Assembly: GCF_947503125.1 (NCBI RefSeq)
Contig: NZ_CANNCR010000001.1
Location: forward strand, 248,001-312,000
DNA length: 64,000 nt
Direction of reading: 5' to 3'
From: an uncultured Metabacillus sp.
GTDB lineage: Bacteria > Bacillota > Bacilli > Bacillales > Bacillaceae
Below, one piece after another: positions 36,359 to 45,257 of this stretch (positions are counted from its first letter, which is position 1; each line of letters starts with the position of its first letter). Made by a program: the position numbers and the translations under genes. The notes beneath the pieces were generated by a model, which was given only the letters and a program-made list of their open reading frames with translations, did not search any database and had not been told where the DNA came from.

Positions 36359-38401
36359 ATGGATATGAATCAATACTTAGAAGTTTTTATTGAAGAAAGT
36401 AAAGAGCATTTACAATCATGTAATGAAAAATTACTAGATTTAGAGAAAAATCCTAATGATCTATCTATTGTCAATGAAATTTTTCGTTCAGCTCATACGT
36501 TAAAAGGAATGAGTGCAACGATGGGGTATGAAGATATAGCAAATTTAACCCATCAAATGGAAAATGTATTAGATGCAATTAGAAGCGAAAAGCTTTTTGT
36601 GACATCTTCCCTGTTTGATCCCGTTTTTGCCTCTTTAGATGCCCTTGAGGAAATGGTTTTTTCTATTGCAGCAGGTGGTGATGGTAAAAAGAACGTATCT
36701 GCTATTGTTGAGATGCTAAAAGCAATCGAACATGGTGAAATTAGTCAAAATCCGGCCAATCCTGATCAAACCGGCAATGAAGATAAGAAACAAGCAATCG
36801 ATGAATATGATGAGTTTGAATATACAGTTATTAAGCAGTCAAAAGAACAAGGCTTTAGCGCCTATGAATTGACGGTTTCTCTTCGTGAGGATTGTTTATT
36901 AAAGGGTGCAAGAGTTTTTATGGTATTTGAAATTTTAGAACAAATTGGTGAAGTGATCAAGGCCGTTCCAGCTGTAGAGCTTTTAGAAGAGGAAAAATTT
37001 GATTCCAAATTTACTGTGGCCATTATTTCAAAAGAACCAAGTGATGTAATTAAAGAAAAAATTATGAAGGTATCTGAAATTGAAGCGGTGTTTGTACAAA
37101 TAATAGACCCCGACAATGCAAATAGCTCCCTAGAAACAAAGTCAACTCCTGGTACAGTCCAGAGCGGAGAGAATGTGAGAAAAAGGGAAGAAAAAGATGA
37201 ACAGGACAAGGAAACCAATTTGCAAAAGGCGAAAAAACAGGTTGCTGCAACAAGTAGCAAAACGATTCGCGTTAATATTGAGCGTTTAGACATCTTAATG
37301 AATCTTTTTGAAGAGCTTGTGATTGACCGTGGCAGATTAGAACAGATTTCAAAGGATTTAAATAATAGTGAACTTGATGAAACGGTTGAAAGGATGTCGA
37401 GGATTTCCGGAGATCTTCAAACCATTATTTTGAATATGCGGATGGTACCGGTCGAAACAGTTTTTAATCGTTTCCCTCGGATGATTCGTCAGCTTGCAAA
37501 GGATCTAAATAAAAAGATAAACCTGAAAATTATCGGTGCAGATACAGAATTGGATCGAACTGTCATTGATGAAATTGGCGATCCGCTTGTGCATTTATTA
37601 CGAAATGCGATTGATCATGGCATAGAAATGCCCCAAGTTAGGTTGGAAAATGGGAAACCAGAGGAAGGAAACGTTAGTTTACGAGCATACCATAGCGGAA
37701 ATTATGTATTCATCGAGATTGAGGATGATGGTGGTGGTATTAATCGTGAACAAGTTTTACAAAAGGCGATTGAGCGAGGAGTTGTTACAGAGCAATCAGC
37801 TGCAGCCTTAACTGATAAACAAGTGTATGAGCTTATATTCTCATCAGGTTTTTCAACTGCAGAACAAATTTCTGATATATCCGGTCGAGGTGTAGGACTT
37901 GATGTGGTAAAAAGTACGATCGAATCACTCGGAGGCTCAATCTCAATCGATGCAGAACAAGGAAAAGGCTCGTTATTCTCTATTCAACTACCACTCACTT
38001 TATCGATTATCTCAGTAATGCTTGTTGAATTACAAAAGGAGAAATACGCCATTCCGCTTTCCTCAATTATTGAAACAGCGGTTATAAAAAATGAAGATAT
38101 CCTTCATGCCCATAATCAAATGGTTATTGATTACCGTGGCAAAATTGTACCTTTATTATTTTTGACAGAGATCTTTGAAGTACCGGTAGAAAAAGTGAAT
38201 GAAGACTATGTTTCTATAATAATTGTACGAAAAGGGGAAAAAATGGCGGCACTTGTTGTTGATTCCTTTATTGGTCAACAAGAAGTCGTTCTAAAATCAC
38301 TTGGAAACTATTTAACTTCCGTTTTTGCAATCTCTGGTGCAACAATATTAGGAGATGGACAAGTTGCTCTAATTATTGATTGTAATGCTTTAATTAAGTG
38401 A
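36359..38401 (+). CDS. cheA: Chemotaxis histidine kinase CheA
   Basis: Receptor-coupled kinase that phosphorylates CheY and CheB. P1 Hpt domain: phosphorylated H46 in IFRSAHTLKGMSATMG. P2 (about residues 150-255) binds response regulators. P3 dimerisation begins near IRVNIERLDILMNLFEELV. The P4 ATPase has LLRNAIDHGIE (N box), EDDGGGI (G1) and SDISGRGVGLDVVKS (G2). P5, CheW-like, runs from about residue 545 to the end, GQVALIIDCNALIK. At 680 residues it is complete. The TGA stop (38399-38401) lies inside the first bases of a family B repeat, so the insertion border coincides with the gene end. Confidence 0.97.
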   Translation: MDMNQYLEVFIEESKEHLQSCNEKLLDLEKNPNDLSIVNEIFRSAHTLKGMSATMGYEDIANLTHQMENVLDAIRSEKLFVTSSLFDPVFASLDALEEMVFSIAAGGDGKKNVSAIVEMLKAIEHGEISQNPANPDQTGNEDKKQAIDEYDEFEYTVIKQSKEQGFSAYELTVSLREDCLLKGARVFMVFEILEQIGEVIKAVPAVELLEEEKFDSKFTVAIISKEPSDVIKEKIMKVSEIEAVFVQIIDPDNANSSLETKSTPGTVQSGENVRKREEKDEQDKETNLQKAKKQVAATSSKTIRVNIERLDILMNLFEELVIDRGRLEQISKDLNNSELDETVERMSRISGDLQTIILNMRMVPVETVFNRFPRMIRQLAKDLNKKINLKIIGADTELDRTVIDEIGDPLVHLLRNAIDHGIEMPQVRLENGKPEEGNVSLRAYHSGNYVFIEIEDDGGGINREQVLQKAIERGVVTEQSAAALTDKQVYELIFSSGFSTAEQISDISGRGVGLDVVKSTIESLGGSISIDAEQGKGSLFSIQLPLTLSIISVMLVELQKEKYAIPLSSIIETAVIKNEDILHAHNQMVIDYRGKIVPLLFLTEIFEVPVEKVNEDYVSIIIVRKGEKMAALVVDSFIGQQEVVLKSLGNYLTSVFAISGATILGDGQVALIIDCNALIK

Positions 38402-38597
38402 GACTTCCATCAGTGGGTGTTTTCTTCATCCCCACTGATGGTTCTCGAGACTTATTACGCTTAAACCGCCACATCATGTGGCTTCGCCTGACTTGGACAT
38501 CCTGTCCTTCGTCGGATCTTTACGGGCAGTTATTCCCAACTTATTTCTTAGCTTTTCTTGAATCTTGAAGAGGGAATTTTGCTGCCCGTTAAGATGG
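38398..38597 (+). repeat. Family B hairpin repeat between cheA and cheW (unit B4)
   Basis: It begins GTGAGACTTCC and ends TGCCCGTTAAGATGG, as the units at 5351-5733 do. Stem 1 is CCATCAGTGGG (38407-38417) with CCCACTGATGG (38431-38441); stem 2 is ACGGGCAGT (38522-38530) with GCTGCCCGT (38581-38589). Between them lies an insertion of about 55 bases with two small hairpins, GCCACATCATGTGGC and GGACATCCTGTCC. Compared with the units before topA, paired positions change together. It sits inside the fla/che operon, in a gap that usually is short, and may affect expression of cheW, cheC, cheD, sigD and swrB. Confidence 0.85.
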
Positions 38598-38634
38598 CTA
38601 AAATAGAGGAAATGCTCGGGAAGGGGTATATCAT

Positions 38635-39096
38635 ATGAGTGAATTCATATCGGATAACATAAAAATCATCGTGTTTCAGTTAAAAGATGAGGAATATGGT
38701 ATTCCTGTGCAACAAGTTCGATCAATTGAAAAGTTTCAACAAATTACTAGAGTTCCTAGAACAGCTCCTTATATTAAAGGGGTTATTAACTTAAGAGGTG
38801 TAGTGACACCAATAATTGACTTACGTAATCGCTTTGGTTTTGAAGAGCTTTCTACTGATGAAAGCACCCGTATAATTATTGTTTCAAAGGATGATAAGGA
38901 AGTCGGATTTATAGTTGACGCTGCAAACGATGTAATTGATATTGATTCTGACCTTATCGAACCTGCACCTGAAGTAGTGGGTGCCGTCCATGAAAAATAT
39001 ATTCAAGGTGTGGCTAAGCTTGAAAAACGTCTGATCGTCATGATTGATTTAGACGAGATTTTAGAGATGGAACGAGAACCCCACATGCTTATGTAG
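38635..39096 (+). CDS. cheW: Chemotaxis coupling protein CheW
   Basis: Adaptor linking chemoreceptors to CheA. The whole 153-residue protein is one CheW domain: KIIVFQLKDEEYGIPVQQVRSIE at the start, then PYIKGVINLRGVVTPIIDLR, the hallmark of the family, and GVAKLEKRLIVMIDLDEIL near the end. ATG 38635 follows GGGAAGGGG. It is the first gene after the family B repeat, 233 bases from cheA. Confidence 0.97.
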   Translation: MSEFISDNIKIIVFQLKDEEYGIPVQQVRSIEKFQQITRVPRTAPYIKGVINLRGVVTPIIDLRNRFGFEELSTDESTRIIIVSKDDKEVGFIVDAANDVIDIDSDLIEPAPEVVGAVHEKYIQGVAKLEKRLIVMIDLDEILEMEREPHMLM

Positions 39097-39105
39097 GTGC
39101 AGAAT

Positions 39106-39747
39106 ATGGAATATGTAAATCTTCTTTCTAATAAACATCTAGATGTATTAAAAGAGGTTGGTAATATCGGGGCCGGTCACTCGGCTACTGCACTTTCAAA
39201 GTTGCTAAATAAAAAAATTGACATGATGGTTCCTCATGTAAAGGTAGTCTCTTTCAAAGAATTAACGGAATGGCTTGGCGGTCCGGAGGTTGTGATTGCA
39301 AGTGTGTATTTGCGAATTGAAGGAGACATACCGGGGTCATTATTTTTTGTTCTTAGTATTTAACAAGCTGAACGTTTTATTGGTCAATTAATCGGGGATT
39401 CCACTTTTACATTAAAGGAGCCATTTTATAATGAAATAGGATTATCAGCATTTCAGGAACTAGGGAATATTTTAACCGGATCCTACCTTTCATCCTTGGC
39501 TGACCTCACAGATTTACATCTTTATCCTTCTGTTCCTGCTTTATCATTCGATATGTTTGGTGCAGTGATCAGTCATGGCTTATTGGAATTATCCGATATT
39601 GGTGATTATGCAATCATTATCGATACAGTTATAAAAGAAGAAGATCAGCAGAAGTTTGATACCGTAAAGGGTCATTTTTTTCTTTTGCCTGATCCAAGCT
39701 CGTTTAACAAGCTTTTTAAGGCACTAGGTGTAAATGATGAAGACTGA
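39106..39747 (+). pseudogene. cheC: CheC, CheY-P phosphatase, interrupted by one in-frame stop codon
   Basis: CheC removes phosphate from CheY-P and binds CheD. The frame from ATG 39106 (AGGTG 7 bases upstream) has TAA at 39361-39363, codon 86 of 213, inside FFVLSI*QAERFIGQLIG. The same frame then continues undamaged to 39747, close to the B. subtilis CheC length of 209. Both catalytic motifs remain readable: E17 and N20 in LKEVGNIGAGHSATAL, and E118 and N121 in FQELGNILTGSYLSS. No frameshift is needed. Translation would yield an 85-residue fragment with one active-site half. No good restart site with a ribosome-binding site follows, so CheC is probably inactive, unless the stop is a sequencing error. 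Confidence 0.85.
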
Positions 39748-40237
39748 TTCCTTTGAAATAATAAAAGTTGGTATTGCTGATCTAAACGTGGTAAAGGCTC
39801 CTAATCGTATCAGAACATCTGGTTTAGGATCTTGTGTAGGGTTGGTTTTATTTGACAAAATAAATGATGTTGCAGGATTGGCACATATTATGCTGCCAGA
39901 TTCTTCGCTTGCAAATAAAGGGATATTCAATCATGCGAAATATGCTGATACTGCTATACCGCAGCTAATTAATCGTTTAGTAGCAGCTGGTGCGAAAAGC
40001 AGGTCGCTGCAAGCCAAAATGGCGGGCGGTGCTCAAATGTTTCATTTTCAATCAGTCAGTGACATGATGAGGATCGGGCCAAGAAATGTAGAGGCCATCA
40101 TCGACGTGTTGAACTTATTTCATATTACCCTTATAAGTTCGGATGTTGGTGGTAATAGTGGAAGAACCATTGAATTTGATCCAAAAACATGTGAACTTAC
40201 CATACGAACAGTAAATCAAGGTACAAAAGTGATTTGA
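39734..40237 (+). CDS. cheD: Chemoreceptor glutamine deamidase CheD
   Basis: Deamidates receptor glutamines and is regulated by binding CheC. The catalytic residues are T28, C34 and H51: RTSGLGSCVGLVLFD and VAGLAHIMLPDSS. The core GVADLN-like start (KVGIADLNVVKAPNRI) and the GGAQMFHF and GGNSGRTIEFDPKTCEL segments are family-specific. It has 167 residues; ATG 39734 overlaps the end of cheC by 14 bases, and a second ATG follows at 39737. Because cheC is broken, CheD may lack its partner and regulator here. Confidence 0.96.
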   Translation: MMKTDSFEIIKVGIADLNVVKAPNRIRTSGLGSCVGLVLFDKINDVAGLAHIMLPDSSLANKGIFNHAKYADTAIPQLINRLVAAGAKSRSLQAKMAGGAQMFHFQSVSDMMRIGPRNVEAIIDVLNLFHITLISSDVGGNSGRTIEFDPKTCELTIRTVNQGTKVI

Positions 40238-40241
40238 TTAG

Positions 40242-40263
40242 AAGAGTTTGGCCTTAAACTCTT
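40242..40263 (+). other. Hairpin between cheD and sigD
   Basis: AAGAGTTT (40242-40249) pairs with AAACTCTT (40256-40263) around GGCCTT. There is no T run; the sigD site AAGGGGGA follows 5 bases later. It could pause transcription or mark an RNA end just before the sigma-factor gene. Confidence 0.5.
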
Positions 40264-40279
40264 GCTAAGGGGGATCTAA

Positions 40280-41047
40280 ATGACACAATTAACAATAACA
40301 GACGAACAAGCAATATGGCAAAGATGGATAAGTGTACGTGACTCACATGCAGGAGATATCCTCATTAAACGGTACATGCCCCTTGTTTCTTATCATGTAC
40401 AAAGAATTTCTGTAGGACTTCCAAAAAACGTGAATAAAGATGATTTAATGAGCTTAGGCTTATTTGGTTTATATGATGCATTAGAAAAATTTGATCCAAA
40501 TCGTGATTTGAAATTTGATACATATGCTTCCTTCAGAGTAAGAGGAGCCATTATTGATGGACTGAGAAAAGAAGATTGGTTACCGCGCAGCACAAGGGAA
40601 AAAGCAAAGCGAGTGGAAGCTGCCATTGAAAAATTGGAGCAAAAGCATCTTCGTAATGTTACCTCAAAAGAAATTGCCTCTGAACTGGGTCTTTCTGAAA
40701 GCGAGGTAATAACTGTTATGAATGAAGGATTTTTTGCTAATGTACTCTCAATTGATGATCAGCTATTTGACCAGGATGATGGAGAGGGCATTGGATTTAC
40801 CATTAAGGATGAACAGCAGCCAAGTCCAGAAGAAATGATTTTAAAAGATGAACTTATCTGCCAATTAGCTGAAGTGATAAATGAGTTGAGTGAGAAGGAG
40901 CAGCTTGTCATTAGCTTTTTTTACAAAGAAGAACTAACGTTAACTGAAATAGGTCAAGTAATGAACTTATCTACATCAAGAATTTCGCAAATCCATTCAA
41001 AGGCATTATTTAAATTAAGAAAAATTTTAGCAAACGTGATTCATTAA
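40280..41047 (+). CDS. sigD: RNA polymerase sigma factor SigD (FliA type)
   Basis: Sigma-28 factor that directs transcription of late flagellar, chemotaxis and autolysin genes. Region 2 runs through YMPLVSYHVQRISVGLPK, DDLMSLGLFGLYDALEKFDP and KFDTYASFRVRGAIIDGLR. Region 4 carries the helix-turn-helix LTEIGQVMNLSTSRISQIHS. At 255 residues it matches B. subtilis SigD (254). AAGGGGGA precedes ATG 40280. It is near the 3' end of the operon, a position known in B. subtilis to tune how many cells become motile. Confidence 0.97.
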   Translation: MTQLTITDEQAIWQRWISVRDSHAGDILIKRYMPLVSYHVQRISVGLPKNVNKDDLMSLGLFGLYDALEKFDPNRDLKFDTYASFRVRGAIIDGLRKEDWLPRSTREKAKRVEAAIEKLEQKHLRNVTSKEIASELGLSESEVITVMNEGFFANVLSIDDQLFDQDDGEGIGFTIKDEQQPSPEEMILKDELICQLAEVINELSEKEQLVISFFYKEELTLTEIGQVMNLSTSRISQIHSKALFKLRKILANVIH

Positions 41048-41114
41048 TATTAAATAGATTTTAATACCAATCCTTGAAATAGGGTACCGAAGATTATTCC
41101 AAGGGAGGTTGAAA

Positions 41115-41609
41115 ATGACAATCTTACTTTTCATCATTAGTTTACTGCTACATATTGTTTCATTTTATTTTATTATTGTTTTGTTTACAAAGTACTCTAC
41201 AATAAAAGATCTTGCAAATACTCAGAAAAAATTACTTGAGGAAACGGAAGAAGCGATGACAGGCTTTTTAATCGAAATAAAGGATGAGAACGAACGGCTC
41301 CTCTCCGAATTAAAACAGCAAGAGAAATTGACCGTATCAGAAGAAAGGGGAGAAGTTTCTTCAAAAAAACTACTTGAACATGGAACGGAAATGGATAAAA
41401 CTCAGAAAGAGCTTCCTGAATATTTAAACAGTGTAAATAAAATCGAAGATATTATTGAACTATCTCATTTTTCACAGGAAAAAAGTCTTCCTTTTGAAAT
41501 GGAGGCTATAAATCTTTATGAAAAAGGTTATACTCTTGAACAGATTGCAAAAAAATTAAATAGGGGCAAGACAGAAATTGAGCTGCTTCTTAAATTTCGA
41601 CAGAACTAA
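41115..41609 (+). CDS. swrB: SwrB (YlxL) swarming motility protein
   Basis: Last gene of the fla/che operon; in B. subtilis SwrB promotes basal-body maturation and activates export. One N-terminal transmembrane helix (about residues 2-24, ILLFIISLLLHIVSFYFIIVLF) is followed by a charged cytoplasmic coiled region and a C-terminal helix-turn-helix-like end (LYEKGYTLEQIAKKLNRGK). ATG 41115 gives 164 residues with AAGGGAGG 6 bases upstream; the TTG at 41109 is too close. Sequence conservation is low, so the name rests on topology and position. Confidence 0.87.
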   Translation: MTILLFIISLLLHIVSFYFIIVLFTKYSTIKDLANTQKKLLEETEEAMTGFLIEIKDENERLLSELKQQEKLTVSEERGEVSSKKLLEHGTEMDKTQKELPEYLNSVNKIEDIIELSHFSQEKSLPFEMEAINLYEKGYTLEQIAKKLNRGKTEIELLLKFRQN

Positions 41610-41637
41610 ACAAATCTAAAGAAGTTGAACTTTAGCC

Positions 41638-41666
41638 TTGATTGTCATATTTTGATATGGTATATT
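41638..41666 (+). promoter_or_regulatory. Candidate sigma-A promoter for rpsB
   Basis: TTGATT (41638-41643), 17 bases, TATATT (41661-41666). The start of transcription would be near 41673, giving a leader of about 115 bases before rpsB. No terminator is visible after swrB, so read-through from the fla/che operon is also possible. Confidence 0.55.
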
Positions 41667-41687
41667 AATTTTTGGTGTTAATACACA

Positions 41688-42493
<806 letters not shown>

Positions 42494-42498
42494 TGTGC

Positions 42499-42539
42499 AA
42501 AAGGTGATAAGGGGAATTGGCCTTTTATCACCTTTTTTT
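42499..42539 (+). terminator. Terminator or attenuator between rpsB and tsf
   Basis: AAAAGGTGATAAGG (42499-42512) pairs with CCTTTTATCACCTTTT (42521-42536) with one bulge, ending in a run of seven Ts. It begins 6 bases after the rpsB stop. Confidence 0.85.
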
Positions 42540-42609
42540 AAGCCATATTTACATAAAGCACTCAATGACAAATAACAATAAAAATTGACCCTTAAGGAGG
42601 AATACCGTT

Positions 42610-43491
42610 ATGGCAGTAACTGCACAAATGGTAAAAGAACTACGTGAAAAAACAGGCGCAGGAATGATGGATTGTAAAAAAGCGTTAACTGAAACAAATG
42701 GCGACATGGATAAAGCAATCGACTTCCTACGTGAAAAAGGTATTGCAAAGGCAGCTAAAAAAGCTGATCGTATCGCAGCTGAAGGCTCTACATTAGTAAA
42801 AGTTAACGGCAATGAAGCAGTTATTTTAGAAGTAAACTCTGAAACAGACTTCGTTGCGAAAAATGAAGGCTTCAAAGAGCTAATCAACGGTTTAGCCGAT
42901 TTCTTATTAGCAAAAAAACCAGCTGATGTTGATGCAGCTGTTGCAGAAACTATGGACAATGGTCAAACTGCTGGAGATTATATTAACGCTGCAATTGCCA
43001 AAATTGGTGAGAAAATCACTCTTCGCCGCTTTACTATTGTTAATAAAACAGATAACGATGCATTTGGTGCTTACTTACATATGGGAGGACGCATCGGCGT
43101 TCTAACGTTATTAGAAGGAACAACTGATGAAGAAGCAGCGAAAGATGTTGCAATGCATGTTGCTGCTGTTAACCCTAAATATGTGTCACGTGATCAAGTT
43201 TCTGCAGAAGAAGCTGAGCATGAGCGTGAAATTTTAACTCAACAGGCTCTTAACGAAGGCAAGCCTGAAAATATTGTAGCGAAAATGGTTGAAGGCCGTT
43301 TAGGAAAATATTTTGAAGAGATTTGCTTACTTGATCAAAGCTTTGTTAAGAATCCAGATCAAAAAGTTAAACAATTTGTTGAATCAAAAGGCGGTACTGT
43401 GAAAACATTTATCCGTTATGAAGTTGGAGAAGGTATTGAAAAACGCCAAGACAACTTTGCTGAAGAAGTAATGAATCAAGTGAAAAAATAA
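42610..43491 (+). CDS. tsf: Translation elongation factor Ts
   Basis: Nucleotide exchange factor that recycles EF-Tu. The N-terminal UBA-like domain has [22 protein letters not shown]; the TDFV motif that inserts into EF-Tu is in [13 protein letters not shown]. The core dimerisation subdomains follow, with [15 protein letters not shown] and the [18 protein letters not shown] segment. At 293 residues it matches Bacillus EF-Ts. AAGGAGG precedes the ATG at 9 bases. Confidence 0.99.
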   Translation: MAVTAQMVKELREKTGAGMMDCKKALTETNGDMDKAIDFLREKGIAKAAKKADRIAAEGSTLVKVNGNEAVILEVNSETDFVAKNEGFKELINGLADFLLAKKPADVDAAVAETMDNGQTAGDYINAAIAKIGEKITLRRFTIVNKTDNDAFGAYLHMGGRIGVLTLLEGTTDEEAAKDVAMHVAAVNPKYVSRDQVSAEEAEHEREILTQQALNEGKPENIVAKMVEGRLGKYFEEICLLDQSFVKNPDQKVKQFVESKGGTVKTFIRYEVGEGIEKRQDNFAEEVMNQVKK

Positions 43492-43566
43492 GTATAATTA
43501 TCGATCACTCTCATTATAGCTTATAGTGTTTGTGTGTATTGATTATACATCATTTCTTAAAATGAA

Positions 43567-43598
43567 AAAGGGAACACAAGGCTGTGTTCCCTTCTTTT
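43567..43598 (+). terminator. Terminator after tsf
   Basis: AAGGGAACACA pairs with TGTGTTCCCTT around AGGC, followed by CTTTT. It lies between tsf and pyrH, about 80 bases past the tsf stop. Confidence 0.85.
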
Positions 43599-43658
43599 GG
43601 AGATACATACTATTTCTTTCAAATTTTAAATGTAACAAAAGCAAAGTTGGAGGTAATT

Positions 43659-44381
43659 ATGAGTAAACCAAAATATCAACGTATTGTTCTAAAATTAAGC
43701 GGAGAAGCACTTGCGGGTGACAGCGGCTTTGGTATAAACCCTGCAGTTATTCAATCAATTGCAAAACAGGTAAAGGAAATTGCAGAATTAGATGTTGAAG
43801 TTGCAGTAGTCGTAGGCGGAGGAAACATTTGGCGAGGAAAAATAGGTAGTGAAATGGGTATGGATCGTGCGACTGCCGATTACATGGGAATGCTGGCAAC
43901 TGTTATGAATTCCCTTGCTTTACAAGACAGTCTTGAAACATTAGGTATTCAAACCCGTGTTCAAACTTCTATTGAAATGAGACAGGTTGCTGAGCCTTAC
44001 ATAAGAAGAAAAGCGATCCGACATTTAGAGAAAAAACGCGTTGTTATTTTTGCAGCTGGGACAGGAAATCCATACTTCTCAACAGATACAACAGCTGCCT
44101 TACGTGCCGCTGAAATCGAGGCGGATGTTATTTTAATGGCAAAAAACAATGTGGATGGTGTTTACAACGCTGATCCTCGTGTGGATAAAGATGCCGTGAA
44201 ATATGATACTTTATCATATTTAGATGTACTAAAAGAAGGTCTTGCGGTAATGGATTCAACAGCATCTTCTTTATGTATGGATAATGATATACCGTTAATT
44301 GTCTTCTCCATTATGGAAGAAGGGAATATTAAACGGGCTGTTATAGGCGAAAATATTGGAACAATCGTAAGGGGGAAATAA
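43659..44381 (+). CDS. pyrH: UMP kinase
   Basis: Phosphorylates UMP to UDP in pyrimidine nucleotide synthesis; hexameric, of the amino-acid kinase fold. Visible motifs are [48 protein letters not shown] and [15 protein letters not shown] start at ATG 43659 (240 residues), with TTGGAGG upstream; the open frame extends back to 43584, through the tsf terminator, but that part is not family sequence. frr begins 2 bases after the stop. Confidence 0.98.
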   Translation: MSKPKYQRIVLKLSGEALAGDSGFGINPAVIQSIAKQVKEIAELDVEVAVVVGGGNIWRGKIGSEMGMDRATADYMGMLATVMNSLALQDSLETLGIQTRVQTSIEMRQVAEPYIRRKAIRHLEKKRVVIFAAGTGNPYFSTDTTAALRAAEIEADVILMAKNNVDGVYNADPRVDKDAVKYDTLSYLDVLKEGLAVMDSTASSLCMDNDIPLIVFSIMEEGNIKRAVIGENIGTIVRGK

Positions 44382-44383
44382 TC

Positions 44384-44941
44384 TTGGCTAAACAAGTATT
44401 GGCAAACACAAAAGAGAAAATGGAAAAAGCAGTTGCGTCTTTAACTCGTGAATTAGCATCCGTAAGAGCTGGCAGAGCGAGTGCTAACTTATTAGATAAG
44501 ATATCAGTTGATTATTATGGTGCTCCTACACCGGTTAATCAGCTTGCTTCTATCAGTGTTCCAGAAGCACGTCTTCTTGTTATTCAACCTTATGATAAGT
44601 CTATTTTAGGTGATATTGAAAAAGCGATTCTTAAGTCTGACTTAGGCTTAACACCTGCAAATGATGGTTCATTAATTCGTCTTTCTATACCTGCTCTTAC
44701 AGAAGAAAGACGTAAAGAACTTGTAAAATTAGTGAAAAAATATGCAGAAGATGCAAAAGTTGCCATCCGTAATATTAGACGAGATGGAAACGATGACCTT
44801 AAAAAGCTTGAAAAAAATGGCGAAATAACCGAAGATGAATTAAGAAGCAATACAGAAAACGTCCAAAAATTAACGGACGAATACATTATTAAAGTAGATA
44901 ATGTAGCAAAAGATAAAGAAAAAGAAATCATGGAAGTTTAA
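44384..44941 (+). CDS. frr: Ribosome recycling factor
   Basis: Splits post-termination ribosomes together with EF-G. The long helix begins [24 protein letters not shown], followed by the small beta domain with [20 protein letters not shown] and the return helices with [20 protein letters not shown]. At 185 residues it is complete. The start is TTG 44384 with AAGGGGGAA upstream. A family A repeat starts 4 bases after the stop codon. Confidence 0.98.
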   Translation: MAKQVLANTKEKMEKAVASLTRELASVRAGRASANLLDKISVDYYGAPTPVNQLASISVPEARLLVIQPYDKSILGDIEKAILKSDLGLTPANDGSLIRLSIPALTEERRKELVKLVKKYAEDAKVAIRNIRRDGNDDLKKLEKNGEITEDELRSNTENVQKLTDEYIIKVDNVAKDKEKEIMEV

Positions 44942-44944
44942 TTC

Positions 44945-45090
44945 AAAAGCGGAAGCGCCTTGCTCAGCGACGTAGAAAAAAGAGCACTCCGTATGAGATA
45001 AAGGAAACACGAAGAGCGATAGCGATTCGGTGTTGACTTACGCATGCGAGGAGTGTGAAGTTCAATAGTCGCTAGAGCTGGATGTCACGT
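44945..45090 (-). repeat. Family A structured intergenic repeat, copy A2 (reverse orientation)
   Basis: Read on the minus strand it ends GGCGCTTCCGCTTTT, as does copy A3, and it shares with A3 a block of about 65 bases (45000-45064 here, 55869-55933 in A3) with about four differences. The block contains the palindrome CGCATGCG. Outer pairs CACTCC (44985-44990) with GGAGTG (45050-45055) and AGCGAC with GTCGCT are preserved in A3. It lacks the 89-base insertion seen in A3. It fills the first half of the 316-base gap between frr and uppS. Confidence 0.8.
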
Positions 45091-45160
45091 ACGCTAATCC
45101 ATAGTACAAGGAAATTTATAGTTTCCTAAACAATAAAAAATAGGTACAATAGATATGTGA

Positions 45161-45193
45161 AAGACCCTCTAATGTTTACAGGGGGTTTTTTTG
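45161..45193 (+). terminator. Terminator upstream of uppS
   Basis: ACCCTC (45164-45169) pairs with GGGGGT (45181-45186), one wobble, followed by seven Ts. It probably ends transcripts from pyrH-frr. A TACAAT word at 45145-45150 has only a weak -35 box and was not called as a promoter. Confidence 0.65.
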
Positions 45194-45257
45194 TTAATAC
45201 TGTTAACATCATCATGGTAAAAAGAGATCATGAATTATTGGGTGATGGAGGAAACAC

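Noticed and set aside
36862-37293. Minus-strand open frame of 143 codons inside cheA
   Set aside because: Ser/Leu-rich antisense shadow of the P2/linker coding sequence, with no ribosome-binding site or domain.
39361-39363. Programmed read-through or recoding of the cheC stop
   Set aside because: The following CAAGCT context does not match a known read-through signal, and TAA is not a recoded codon in this group.
39496-39747. Separate 83-residue gene starting at TTG 39496
   Set aside because: It is the second half of cheC in the same frame; no ribosome-binding site precedes the TTG.
45122-45150. Promoter upstream of uppS (TTTCCT, 17 bases, TACAAT)
   Set aside because: Weak -35 box, and a terminator hairpin lies directly over the expected start of transcription.
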